A stretch of DNA of 64,000 nt from Apoderus coryli (taxonomy: Eukaryota; Arthropoda; Insecta; Coleoptera; Attelabidae): assembly GCA_911728435.2 (NCBI GenBank), contig OU452200.1:25311715-25375714 (forward strand), given 5' to 3'. A program made the translations under genes and the position numbers. Shown here one piece after another: positions 11,739-23,108 of this stretch. The notes under the pieces are model-generated. The model searched no databases. It was not told the origin of the DNA and was given only the letters and a program-made list of their open reading frames with translations. The stretch's first letter is position 1; every line of letters starts with the position of its first letter.

Positions 11739-12282
11739 ATTTACAGCGAATACAAATACACACATACGGACACACACTGACGAACATAAACACAAAACAT
11801 AAGAGGTATGTTTTGTGAACATAATACTTTAACCGAAATGATTATATTCGATCTGTATTTCCATCAAAATCTCCACATCGAATTTTTCACCTCATCGCAA
11901 TACATTCCTTCAATAACATACTAGCATCTAGTATAGTGTACGGGGGTAATACAGTGTTAATAAAAATGTATTTCCTTCAATTGATATTATTCGACGAAAC
12001 GGCAATCTTGTACTTGGGTTATTGCCGATAGAAATGCAATAATAATTATATTTGTACGTTTTTTTTTAATTTATACAAAATTAGTTTTCATTAAATTCTG
12101 TTGTCCTGGTTCAAATAAGGGAAACTGGTAATTGAGACTTTATCGACTTCAATTGTTCTTTAAAACGTTTCTTTTCTTAAAAATATATTTTGTTTTTATT
12201 TCCAACCTTATTTCTAATGCTAGGCGTATTAATTAATGCTTTGCCAGTGGATATGACTGATAGTACCTACTACCGTCGCTTT
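11739..12282. other. Non-coding stretch
   Basis: AT-rich; nothing recognised. Confidence 0.5.
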
Positions 12283-14209
12283 TAAAATAAACTGTTGCCC
12301 TCGAGGCACGAATAGCTCTCCATATTTAAGAGTAAAAGTAATAATTTTATGACCTCTTTGTCATTTATCTAAATTTAATAAATTTTTGTTTTGTTTTAGA
12401 CATCAGCTATTTTTTTTAGTAGTATCGGGTTTTGTTCATATTTCTTCTCTTTGGAGGCACTATTTATACGTACATATTTTATATTTCAGATCTTCTAGGC
12501 CAAGTTCTTGGACGCAAAATAATTGATTTTTTTAGTTTTATTATAAAATTTATTTTGCCCCCTTTTCTACTATTTACGAACCCCTATGTAAACAAGATTA
12601 TTATGCTGTATGTTGTAGGTTATTTTATATCAAAGCTATATATAAGTAGCCAATTTTTCTGTTATATTTGGAAAAACATTTTTTTTTCGTTTTTGACCCT
12701 TTTTCGAACGCCTGTGTGAACCAGTTCATTTATGTAACATTTTTTAGATTATATTCTATCACCACTACGAAAAATTATTCCGTATTCCGAAGTTTAGGAA
12801 GTATATATGTTTTTATTTTGACCCCTTTTACACTATTTACGAACGCCTATGAAAACAAGTTATTTATAACACATTTTTTAGGTTGTATTCTATCAAAGCT
12901 ATAAATAACTAGTCAATATTTCTGCTATGTTTAAAAAATTCGTTTTTTCTAACCTTTTTACCCCATTTTACACTTTTTTGCATTTGAATATGGTCTAATT
13001 GTTTAGGTTAAATATTTTAGGTTATATTTAATTAAATGCACAAAAAATTAATCAATATTTCGGATACGTTTAAGAACTATGATTTTTTAAATTTTTGACC
13101 CCTCTTTTAAACCCCTCGCCTACGCTCAATGTTAATCACCACCTATAAATATCCTGTAGTATTTTCGTACCAAATGTGGTTAAAATCCGTTAAAAAGTGG
13201 TTTCTGATTTATCACGGATACAAATTTTTTCTGACCCTTTTATAGAATTTTCACGGACGCCTATGGTACATTAATTTTTGTCGTGAATTTTTAACACCAA
13301 TTCAACTAGTTAATTATAAAAAAAAATTACATTTAATTTTTATTTTTATTTTACCCCTTTTTCTGCTATTTACGAACGCCTATGAAAATAAAAATTTTAT
13401 GCTGCATTTTTTAGGTTATCTTATATCAAAGCTATATATAATTAGCCAATTTTTCTGGTATATTTGGAAAACATTTTTTTTTCGTTTTTGACCCTTTTTT
13501 TAGACTATTTTCGAACGCCTGTGTGAACCAATTCTTTTATGTAACATTTTTTAGGTTATATTCTATCACAACTATAAAAAATTATTCCATATTTCGAATA
13601 AGTTTAGGAAATATATATTTTTTATGTTTTGACCCCTTTTCCACTATTTACGAACGCCTATGAAAGTAAGTTATTTATGACACATTTTATAGGTTATATT
13701 CTATTAAAGCTATAAATAATTAGTTAATATTTCTCCTATGTTTAAGAAGTACGTTTTTTTTAATATTTTGTACCCCATTTTACACTATTTTCGCACGCCA
13801 ATGTGGTCTAATATTTTATGTTAAATATTTTAGGTTATACTCAATTAAATGCGTAAAAAATTATGCAGTATTTCGGATAAGTTTAAGAACTATGAATTTT
13901 TTTAATTTTTGAACCCTCTTTTAAACCCCTTGCCTACGCTCAATGTTTCCCAAAATCTAATCAGCTCCTTGCCATGTCCAATAGTATTTTTGTACCAAAT
14001 TTGGTTAAAATCTGTTAAGCGGTTTTTGCGTTTTCGTGCATACAGACAGACAGACAGACAGACAGACATTTTTTTAAATCTGCTTATTTATGTATAAAAT
14101 GACCAAAAACAAGTATTTCCGGTGAAATTAAAAAAAAATTTTTTTCATGAAACTAATAGTCTCCATATATACATATATGATATACATATATGATATGGAG
14201 AGCTAAAAA
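12283..14209. mobile_element. Repeat-array element, copy 1 (Helentron-like HINE candidate)
   Basis: Bounded by AGCTCTCCATAT near the left end and ATATGGAGAGCT at the right. The body is a degenerate tandem array of 130-145 bp units, each with an 'ACGAACGCCTATG'-like core (12576, 12706, 12839, 13253, 13373, 13511, about 13655, 13794). Units form a higher-order set: A-B-C-D-E, a spacer unit F, then A'-B'-C'-D'-E'. The last unit ends in ACCAAATTTGGTTAAAATCTG and a GACA microsatellite (14043-14067). A palindrome-rich ATATATG block precedes the right end. An inverted copy lies at 61816-63150. Open frames inside (e.g. 12432-12719) are repeat-derived. The HINE assignment is inference. Confidence 0.65.
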
Positions 14210-14546
14210 AGTTAAGGAAAACGTTGATTTCGTAACAAATGTTATTTCGTGAATGTGCTAAAGGTGTTTTTTTCTTTTATTTTTGATATTTAATTAAGGT
14301 ACACGTTTGTTAAATAGTAATTAGTTTAGTTTAGGATACTTAAGTGTCTAAGACAGATAAGCATTAGCTTCGCATTGCTTAACTGCACTTACTCCTTTTC
14401 GTTTTGTTAATAATAATATTATTTTGTTTAACCATAATATATTGTATTTTGCTTATGTTATTACAAAACCAATAAAGATATTATTTTTTTTTCCTGGTAG
14501 TTAAGACATTATCGGACTACAAAAGAGTCAAGATAATGTCACGGTA
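14210..14546. other. Non-coding stretch, possibly the 3' end of a + strand LINE
   Basis: The CCAATAAAGATATTATTTTT at about 14470-14492 resembles the AATAAAG-plus-T-rich 3' ends of the LINEs in this window. No associated ORF upstream. Confidence 0.35.
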
Positions 14547-14744
14547 TTACGTGTTTAGGAAAGATCGAACTATGTGTGCAGTGTTGAGTAGCACGGCTTT
14601 CTGAGCTTCCTTGTGTATGGATTCTTTTATCCCTATTGTTTTTAGGTTACAAAGTAGAGACGATGGAATTAGACCGTTTGTTGATATTATTAGAGGTATG
14701 ATTATTACTTGTTTTTTTTTATTATTATTAATAATTATTGTCAA
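14547..14744 (-). pseudogene. Possible C-terminal fragment of a LINE polyprotein
   Basis: A 65-codon frame whose core, PLIISTNGLIPSSLLCNL followed by IHKEAQKAVLLNTAHIVRSF, resembles the C-terminal tail of some insect non-LTR polyproteins (an I-V-P-x-V-x-S-x-x-G-x-I-P pattern, then a 'QKAVIL-T-HIVRKFL' pattern). This is recall of a family pattern, not an alignment. No RT motif is present nearby. Confidence 0.35.
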
Positions 14745-15644
14745 AATATGATATGAATATGATCAATAAAATAACTGACTTAAATTTAACATTGAAATCT
14801 ACTTTGTACGAAAAATTCATAATTATATTTTGGCCTGGTAATTTATGACAAATTTAAAAACGGTTAGGTATAGAATGCCTAAAACAAAACGTTCTTCGAA
14901 TCAACAATAAGGTATTACCTACTCAATTTTTAAAATTTTCTCATGCCAATTTCTATACCGGACTGCTTTTAGTTTCTTGGATAGACCACATTGCCGTACA
15001 AAATTGTATATTTGATATATGAATAATGAAATTGAACATCTCTTGTATTTGACTATCTTGCACAACAATTCATATTGTCCTAGTAAAACTATACGTATAG
15101 AATTATTAATGCATCCCTTTTACGTTTTAAGTGAAAGTGTCAATATATGAAGCTCGTATGAATAATAAACAAGAACAAAATAACATAGCATACCGGAGGA
15201 TCTATTTTTAAGAACATATATTTTTAAAATCTACGATCATGTCACACTTTGTACATTTTTAGCAAATTCTATGGCATTTTATTTTGATTAATTAAAGGAT
15301 ATGGGTTATACAGAGGTTTGTGTGCCCAATATGCGAGACAATTATTAATTAGAAGGTAGCCGAAAAATATTTTAACTGGTTATAATGGTTCTAGCAAGAT
15401 TAGAATCTGTTTTAAAAAACCAAGACACGACAAATCTAAAGACAGACTATATGAGTAGTGTTCTTTTAAACATATTTTTCCTTTCAGAAATTTAGATACA
15501 AATGCTCTATTTAACTCTAAAACCACTTTTTTTTGAGAATGACTAATAATAAAGATTTTGCATAGATGTTTTCCGAAATTGCAAACATATGAAGTGTAGC
15601 GCCATAATTCTCAAAATTCATACAGATTTGCTGCCCAATAATAT
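14745..15644. other. Non-coding stretch
   Basis: AT-rich; nothing recognised. Confidence 0.45.
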
Positions 15645-17012
15645 AGAGTTACAAGTTCCTATAAACATAGGTCCGCAAACGCATTTTTGAATATTAATGA
15701 AACGATTTTAGATACATCAATGAAATTTTACACATGTATGTGATTTTTAATTCTTAATAAACCAAACCAAAAAGATTTAGAAAATTATAGTCATGAGCGT
15801 ATCAAACTAGAGCGAGCGGGGGAAAATATCGCCCCAAATTTTTTGTCGCTGGAATATTTCAATTTTTGAATTCATATTAATAAAAAAAATATTTTAATTT
15901 GCTTAAAAAAGGTCGTCTTCTTTTATTTTGATAAAATGCTTAGTTTTTGAGTAAATTGAGTTTAAAACATGTAATTATTAGAAATACAGACCACCGAGTA
16001 TTAAATTTATCCAAAGTGAGTTTGGCGTTAATGTTTGGATGGCTTTTGTAGGAGGTTTGGTCTTGGGGCCTATTTTTTGCCCGAAAGTCTTGATGGTCAA
16101 ACTTTTTGCAATTTTCAACAGAAAACCATGCGGTATTATTAGAAAATATCTCTCTGGCGATAAGGAGACATTTATTCTTCCAAACATTTTTCTAGTGTTG
16201 TAAGATATTGACGTAACGAAAATTATGACGGCAGCTGGATTGGAAAAAGTGGTCCTATTGAGAGGCCACCCTGCTCTCCTGATATAACCCCATTAGATTT
16301 TTTTGTTTGTGGGTACATAAAAAATTGTGTTTACGAAACTCCAGTGGGATCACTTAATGATCTTCTACAGTGAATTCAAAATGCTCCCCAAAGCATCACA
16401 CCTTTTATTTACGGTGGTCTATTCAACGAAAATGTCAGCATTGCATAGAAAAAAATGGTGGTACTTTTGAACAGTTCTTCTAGTAGTGCCATTCTAGTTA
16501 ATTTAGTTGTCATTTTTTTTTTATTGTCTGTTTATTAATTAATTAAATTTTTTACGTTTTTTCTGTTTCTCATTTTCTGCATGAAAAGTGCAAATTATAA
16601 AATTTAAATTGTTTAATTTTTATTAGATGACAATATAAACGAAAAATGAAAACAGCTTACTAAAAAACTAAACTAAACAATGCGTTTGATGGTAATCCCC
16701 GATGAAATACGCATAATTTCTAATTATGTAATTTTTTTTGTGTATTATTAAGCAAATTACAATTTTTCTTATTAATATGAACTCAAAAAGTGAACTTTGG
16801 GGCGTTCTACAGTCTAAATTTGGAAATTATTTTGTTTAGACTTATTAAGAATTAAAAATCAAATACATGTGTAAAATGTGATTGACGTATCTAAGACCAT
16901 TGCGCTAAAATTCACAAAATAACATCATCATGGGCTCAGTTACAATGCGTTTGCGGACAGGTTTATATAGGAACTCCTTTTTCCTTTGTAATAATACATA
17001 GGGAACACTCTG
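15645..17012 (+). mobile_element. Degraded mariner element
   Basis: Inverted regions at about 15645-15790 and 16800-17012 share (in opposite orientation) AGTTCCTATA...GTCCGCAAACGCA, then TTTTACACATGTAT and TTTTTAATTCTTAATAA. The right end reads CACTCTG-TA; the left outermost part is eroded. A decayed transposase lies between. Confidence 0.6.
15984..16483 (+). pseudogene. Mariner transposase remnant
   Basis: The frame near 16027 reads NVWMAFVGGLVLGPIF, and the frame near 16235 reads WIGKSGPIERPPCSPDITPL followed by DFFVCGYIKN, the third catalytic Asp region. A C-terminus with a VLLNSSS-like shifted end follows (stop 16481-16483). Stops and shifts are scattered. The N-terminal HTH and the first catalytic Asp are not found. 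Confidence 0.65.
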
Positions 17013-18470
17013 TATAACATGTATTTTCCGTTAATAGCATTGACTCCCTCTGTATATCTTTTATTATTTTTGGTAACGACTGTATATTCTATTGAAACAT
17101 GTAAATATAAAAATGTCGTAACCATTTTCTTTTAGCGGCAAATCGTTGGTAGTAGGCACTTAAATAATTTTTTATGAACCCCACCAATTTCCAAAGTACT
17201 TCATTAGCTGCCTGTCACAGGCATGATTTTTTAACTTAGTTTTTATTATTTTTTGTACTCCTGCAAGTATTTTTAATTATTACAGCTATAATAATGTACA
17301 TAGATGCAGCGTGTTTTAGCATTAATTAGTAGTTGTTAACATAAACATCAGTGAGATTTGTAAATTAAAAAGTTTTATTTAAAATATACAGGTGATGAAA
17401 AATTCAGGTAAGTTTGATAACGTATTTAACTCTATGATTAAATTTTTCCAGTTCCGATAATTATAAATACAATTCACAACAGTGAATTTACACTAAAAAA
17501 TATTTTGTTGAAAAGAAGTCGATAAAACCATCACCCACTAGTTACTAGACTAAATTAACTATTTCTAAACCGTTCAATTTTCTTTTATTTTAGCTTAACT
17601 TTTAGGTGATTGAGTTAAAAAGCTTTTTTTTTAACGGGAATGGAGAAAAGATTATCCTTACATACTGCCTATTTTTGCAATTATTATATTACTTTGTATT
17701 TTTTTGCATCTTTATCTTGTGGTGTCTTTTTCCTTCTGAGGGCAGCTTGTTTACCAACCAAGACACCCCTGCAGTGGCTGATCTGAAGTATCTTACTCTT
17801 GTTAAGAAAAATGATTATAAATATTATTTCTTATATCATATATCATCCTAAGAAAACAATAAAATTATGAAATATTATTTCCGTTAGTAATTGCAAACTT
17901 TTGGTAAAATCTTTAATTCTAAATGATATGTAGCTATTGTATTTTAATAAGTTGTTGACCTTAAATTAATGACAGCAAGCTAACAGGAATCAAGTATTTT
18001 CACTTGAAAATGAGATACTTGATTCAATTTCGATGGCATTTGATATTACGTTGTTTCTGAAAATTAAGCTACAGAATTTGAGAAAAACCAATATCATATT
18101 TTCTGCAACACAAAAATAGGTATTGAAGCATTTGATGTTTTACATAATATGCAATATATTACTAAAGAGTTTGTCTTCAAGTTATGCTTGATTTATATTG
18201 AATGCTACAAGTGCACCGCGATCTGACGATTTATTGTCTTGACGTCATGAAATCCTTGAGGTCTGGTTGAAATTACAGTCCACTGTTTGAGTTCCAGGCT
18301 TAGATAAACTCCATTAACTTGGTTGGATTCATGAATGGTACGTCCCCATCTTGTATGATTTTATGACCTAAACATTCTCTGCTGATGGCGAAGCGAAGCT
18401 TCCTCAATATGTTCCATAAGAAGCTTTGTTATAATATGTATTACTGAGATCTAAATGAAATTTTGCTCTT
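17013..18470. other. Non-coding stretch
   Basis: AT-rich, about 1.5 kb. An open frame at 17606-17851 has a hydrophobic low-complexity start and no recognisable family; not called. Confidence 0.45.
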
Positions 18471-18479
18471 TCATAGATG

Positions 18480-18905
18480 AGGTTTCTAAAGGTAGCTTGA
18501 AGTCTCTTAAGTTATGATGGTTTCATCTGCATGCAGCTCTGCTAGTTTCTCCCTTCATTTTAAAGTTATCTTTGTTGGCACTCTTCACTAAGTCACAAAA
18601 TGTTTTGACACTACAAATGCGCTTTTCGCTCTCTCCCCTTGCTAGCTTGTTGGCTCTAATTTCCGCGTGTGCAAGTACCCAAATCTGAGCACCTATTTTT
18701 TTTACCCAAATCGCTAATTTTGTTTAGGCATTCCCATACAATGTTTGAGTTAATGCTGCCGCGCTATTGGAGGAGGAACTTCCTATATTTTGCTGTATAC
18801 CCGCCATCACGCACATGTAACTTCCGTCTAAAAATCTCCTATTGATTTTTACGTTGTTCATCGCCAACTGTCTTCCCAGATCACTGGGTGATAAGGTGTG
18901 AGGTT
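18480..18905 (-). pseudogene. Possible RNase H-domain remnant of a retroelement
   Basis: More GC-rich than its surroundings. Minus-strand translation with frameshifts gives FLDGSYMCVMAGIQQ near 18830 and AQIWVLAHAEIRANKLARGE near 18670. The latter resembles the C-terminal RNase H motif (WVPGHxGIxGNExADxLA) of LINE or LTR polyproteins with decayed key residues (the catalytic-region Gly-His and Glu-Ala-Asp are altered). Fragmentary. Confidence 0.35.
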
Positions 18906-20385
18906 CGTGATGATATTAGTGCCCAGTAATATAATATATAATATGCATTTTATTCTTTGCACTGTGTTGTTCTGTCTTAGATTGTCCAACTAATTTTGCA
19001 TAGGTTATAGCGTTTACAAGCATAAGTTTTGCCTGCACACCATCACAGCTTTTATTGCTTTGCTTGGTTGACAATACATGGTAATTTTTTGACATGACTT
19101 CATACTACTATTCTGGGATCATTCAGGACAATTTATTGGGTAGATCCAAGCTTATTTTTCGAGTAAATCATGCAATTGTGGAGCAACCAAGCAAAACCAG
19201 ATAAATCCATTTTATAAAGTTTCGAGATAATTGCAAAAAACTTGGTATTAGCAGGTCTTTAAAGTTAACCAAAAAATATATAGCGTACGTGAAAGATATG
19301 ATATTGTAGATCTCTATTCTTTTTCAATTTCATAATTAACAAAAAAAAATTGACACTTTATCTGTTTTTGAAGGAGTTGGAAAAAAAATTATGATGTAAA
19401 ATTGTTTATTTCAATATAGATATGTTTAATAACTTCGGTTTTAAGTTAAATACAACGTATCTAACTTTTTTATTCAAATATACATTCATATGTCATCCCC
19501 GAGGCAATCGCAAACGTCGTCTTGAACTTGTCCTTCGATTTCGGTTTCGACGGCTTTAACAATAGTTTTAAGCCAGGAGCACAGAATAAGGAAGCTAGTT
19601 AGTTAGCTAGCTAGTTAGCTTCCTTATTGTAGCCAGGAATAGAAATATAAAAACAATACATTCGCAGGCGGATTTTTTTTGCTTGAAACCTGGCTATGCA
19701 AATTTATTTTTTGGATTTATCTGGTTTTGCTTGAATTGCCTGATTTTAAGGTCGATTTTAAAGGGGATTTAACACAGTTAGGTTGAATCTGAGTTTACCA
19801 TTGGATTTATTTGACCAAAAGACATACGAATCAACCATTACTTAATTTTTGGTGGATTTAACTGGTTTTGCTTGATGCTCCTCAAAAAATTCTCGTATAG
19901 CTAGTATATTCACAAAGACAATTTATTTTTTAGGAGTGATTACATTTTTTAGATGAAATGTATGTTTGGATAGAATGCAGGTGACAAAATTATTGGCATT
20001 TATCGGGTATATTACAGGCATGGTCAAGAGTCAATTTAGTATGACAAGTTTCCATGGAATTTTAAATCAAATACAATGGGTAAGATTTTATTGTATAATT
20101 TGGATTCAATCTAGTAAAACTGCTTGCCACTGATTTTTGAAAATAACCGTCGAGTCTTGTCGCACAATATGTTTATTCATTAATGCTGCATAATTATTAA
20201 ATTTCCACCTTAAACTATGCAAGTTAACCATTCGTAATGACATTTTTGACTAGATAGTTGTTATTGATCTTAATTAAACCTTGCAGAATTAGTGGGCAAT
20301 AGGCTAAATAAAGATTACAACACTTTAAGTCAGCAACGTTTCAGGGTTGTCAACCTGTTTACTAATTTTGCGAAGTACCTATATA
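18906..20385. repeat. Non-coding stretch with short inverted and direct repeats
   Basis: TGGATTTATCTGGTTTTGCT at about 19712 recurs, changed by one base, near 19852, and is present in inverse orientation near 19190-19209. A hairpin lies at 19585-19628 (separate entry). No ORF seen. Confidence 0.45.
19585..19628. repeat. Hairpin with GTTAG/CTAG core
   Basis: Arms AATAAGGAAGCTA and TAGCTTCCTTATT are perfect inverted complements around a (GTTA/GCTA) core. The sequence AGCCAGGA lies directly on both outer sides (19571 and 19631). Confidence 0.7.
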
Positions 20386-20699
20386 CAGTATGTTTGAAAG
20401 AGACGCGGCAATATTTAAGGGTGTGATTTTTCTAGTCATTTTATGAAATAAAGTTCCCATAAACATACTCCCGGAAAAGCATTGTTTCCGAGATATAAGG
20501 TGTTGAGATAGAGCAACTAAAACTACAACTTTTTTATCTCTTGTATGTTATTTGATATATTGCTTCGTTTACACGATAAAAATTTAAAACATTTTTCAAT
20601 ATACCAAGAATATTTGCGAATAATAGATACTACTAAAAATAACATTTCGAAGGAAGATAAAAATAAATAAATAAATAAAATTAACATTCATACCTAATA

Positions 20700-21520
20700 C
20701 AAAAACTGTTGGAAGTTGACTGGAATTACGCCCGGCAATAATGCGATTCCTTGGATCCTCCACATTTTCCACAGGGGTAGCGTAAACTAAGGACTTCAGG
20801 TGGCCCCAGATGAAAATATCCAGTGAGTTCAAATCCACGGATCGTGCAGGCCATAAGTGAGGTCCACATCGGCCAATCAAGCGATTTCCGTATGTTCAAA
20901 ACTTACGTTTTCCAGAAACCTAGGAAGCGTGTGTTCTATAGAAAGTCGCGATATACCTCTCCGGTAAGTCTTGCTGGTAGAAATACGCGTCCAATTAAGC
21001 AGTCACCTACAATTTCAATCCAAACGTTCAACGATAACTGATGTTGAAAATGATCTTCAAATATCGCATGCGGATTCCTTATTGTATTTCTTAAAAAACT
21101 CGCTTCATCAGTAAACAAAATCAACATCAGTAGTTGAGGAATTTCATCAATTTTGTTCAAAAGCCATTGACAGAAAGCCATAAGTTGAGAAAAATCAGCA
21201 GGAATAAGTGCTTGAACGCGTTCGATGTGTTATGGATATAACAGCTCTTAAGAATGCGGCAAACAGTTCGAGTTGAAGTACCTGGAGTTTCTTCAACCAT
21301 GTTAAGCACATCCTCTTCCAGCTCTACCGTTCTTGCTGCCATTGGCCTTCCTGTTCCTCCACTTCGTTTAAGTGTCCCAGTTTCATGAAGGCAGCGCTGA
21401 ATGCTTTCGAAAATTTTTCTCAGGAGCCATACGCTGAGGAAATCTTTCAGTGTACAACCGCCTAGCTTCTAATGCATTGCCATCAGCGAGTCCATAGATT
21501 AAGTGCAAGTCGTCGGTCAT
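20700..21520 (-). pseudogene. Mariner transposase remnant (frameshifted)
   Basis: Start ATG at 21518-21520. Recognisable in order: an N-terminus with LHLIYGLADGNALEARRLY; TVELEEDVLNMVEETPGTST (second HTH region); LILFTDEASFLRNTIRN (first catalytic Asp); NVWIEIVGDCLIGRVFLPAR; and HLWPARSVDLNSLDIFIWGH (third catalytic Asp). The region holding the second Asp is largely lost, and there are several frameshifts. Same broad family as the intact mariner at 41573-43652, but clearly divergent. Confidence 0.75.
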
Positions 21521-21599
21521 CTTGGGAAATATAGTGATTGATGTTAAGTGTTGATGGCTGTATTCGAACTATGATTATTAAAATAATGCTGTTTTCACT

Positions 21600-22660
21600 A
21601 TTTTTTGTCAAACTATTTTATTTTGACAATCTATTTATTAAAGTATTAACAATTATTTCTGACAAATCAACCTATATATATAGAGTATTATTTTAAATTA
21701 CAACTATATCAAATCTATATACAAAGTATTATTTTAAATCACAACATTCTCCCCCTCGTAATCTCTTCGTGATTACTATCTTCTAAGAAGCGTATGGGGC
21801 CTATCTTCGTGACTGGTCTTCGATAAACACCTATATTGGTTTTTACATCTACCATTCGTACACCATTTTTGTCTGGATAAATATTTTCAATTTTACCAAG
21901 CGGCCAATTATTCCTCTGTAACTGATGATTCATTAGTACAACTACATTATTTAGGTTTATATTTTTCTCATGGTTTTACCATTTACCTCTCGTAACTAGC
22001 GTAGGTAAGTATTCTTTTACCCATCTTTGCCAAAATCGTTCAGCCAATTGTTGAGCAAATCTCCATTTTGTTTTCAAATACTCCGATTGGTTTTGAAATG
22101 CTTGAGGAAATGGTTAGGAGTCAAACTTTCTCCTGGACGTGTTTTTACTGTATGTTCTGCTTCAATTAATACTGTTCTCAATACTGCAAATTTTGGTTTT
22201 GGCTTCGTATTAATCGCTCCCATGCTCCGCCCATATGCGCAGCACCAGGAGGATTATATTTCCATTCAATTTCTTCCGCAACTAATTTCTTTTGAATAAT
22301 TTCTGGATCTATGTTTCGTAATGCTAATTTCAATTCTTTGTCAGAAGCTTTTAAATTTGTTCCATTGTCGCTCCATATAATTTTAGGTTGTCCTCTTCTA
22401 GCGGTAAATCGTCTTATTGCAAGTATCGCGGAATCCGTGGTAAGACTATCTGCGACCTCAATATGTACCGCACGAATTGAGAGGCATGTAAAAAGGACAC
22501 CATACAAACTGAACAACTTTTCTTATATTCTTTTTGATTTGTTTCTCTTTTTGCAACTACTAATGTTTGTTTGTATCTATCGTTTGCTGAACTAAATTGT
22601 TTATGAATATTGACAACATGTACAAAACTACGTAATTGATATTTTTTATTAATTTTTATC
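21600..22660 (-). pseudogene. BEL/Pao LTR retrotransposon, 3' part of pol
   Basis: Minus strand. Integrase core 22178-22516: GVLFTCLSIRAVHIEVADSL, then WSDNGTNLKASDKELKLAL, then PPGAAHMGGAWERLIRS, typical of BEL/Pao integrases. The C-terminal pol domain is at 21739-21933: NNWPLGKIENIYPDKNGVRM and TNIGVYRRPVTKI. It is followed by a polypurine tract GAGGGGGAGAATG (about 21747-21757) and a TGTTGTGATT that looks like the start of the 3' LTR at about 21745; the LTR's far end is unclear. Protease, RT and RNase H are absent. Frameshifts lie upstream of the integrase. Dead fragment. Confidence 0.8.
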
Positions 22661-22689
22661 TTGCTTCGAAATGTTATATTATTTTTAGT

Positions 22690-23055
22690 CCAATTATTAT
22701 TAATAATAATAATAATAATGACTTTATTGTGATATAGTAGGTACACAAAAGGCGAAGTTGAGGCACATGCCTCCTAGCTTAACCTTATCTATTACTTATT
22801 CTAGACATACACAAGAGAAATATACAAGACACTAAAAAAAAACAAAAACAATAAATGTGACCTCAATGAAAGCTTACACATATAATTAAGTAACCCGGTT
22901 TAAGACAAAAAAAAATAAACACAAAAACTTTTAACAAGCAAGAGAGTTGCTAACTATTAATTTCCTAACCACAGATTTGAGGCGGTGGCCAGATAAACCT
23001 GACACATCGCCGGGTAGTACGTTGTACACTCTCGAAACAATATAGCTAAGTGATG
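22690..23055 (-). mobile_element. LINE 3' end (C-terminus, 3' UTR, AAT-repeat tail)
   Basis: Tail (AAT)n at 22694-22717, then ACTTTATTGTGATATAG (minus: AATAAAGT). The adjoining 3' UTR shares AAAAGGCGAAGTTGA with the LINE tail at 27322-27585. Minus-strand coding from about 23055 reads SYIVSRVYNVLPGDVSGLSG, like the 'YN-LP-I' C-terminus of CR1/L2-type reverse transcriptases. Strongly 5'-truncated; it joins the mariner inverted repeat near 23055. Confidence 0.6.
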
Positions 23056-23108
23056 TGAATTGAGAAATTACCCCCTTAAATATTGCAGCGTCTTTTTCAA
23101 ACACCCTG

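Larger units (their letters stand above)
20386..23108 (-). mobile_element. Mariner element invaded by BEL/Pao and LINE fragments
   Basis: The left end begins CAGTATGTTTGAAAGAGACG after TA. The right end (23108, read inward on the minus strand) begins CAGGGTGTTTGAAAAAGACG. Both continue as CAATATTTAAGGG, so these are the terminal inverted repeats of one element 2.7 kb apart. The transposase remnant (20700-21520, minus) occupies the left part. A BEL/Pao piece and a LINE tail fill the rest, breaking into the region between the transposase start and the 5' inverted repeat. Confidence 0.65.

Noticed and set aside
12432..12904. Overlapping hydrophobic ORFs (possible membrane proteins)
   Set aside because: They fall entirely within the tandem-unit array; the hydrophobicity reflects T-rich repeat sequence, and equivalents appear in the inverted copy.
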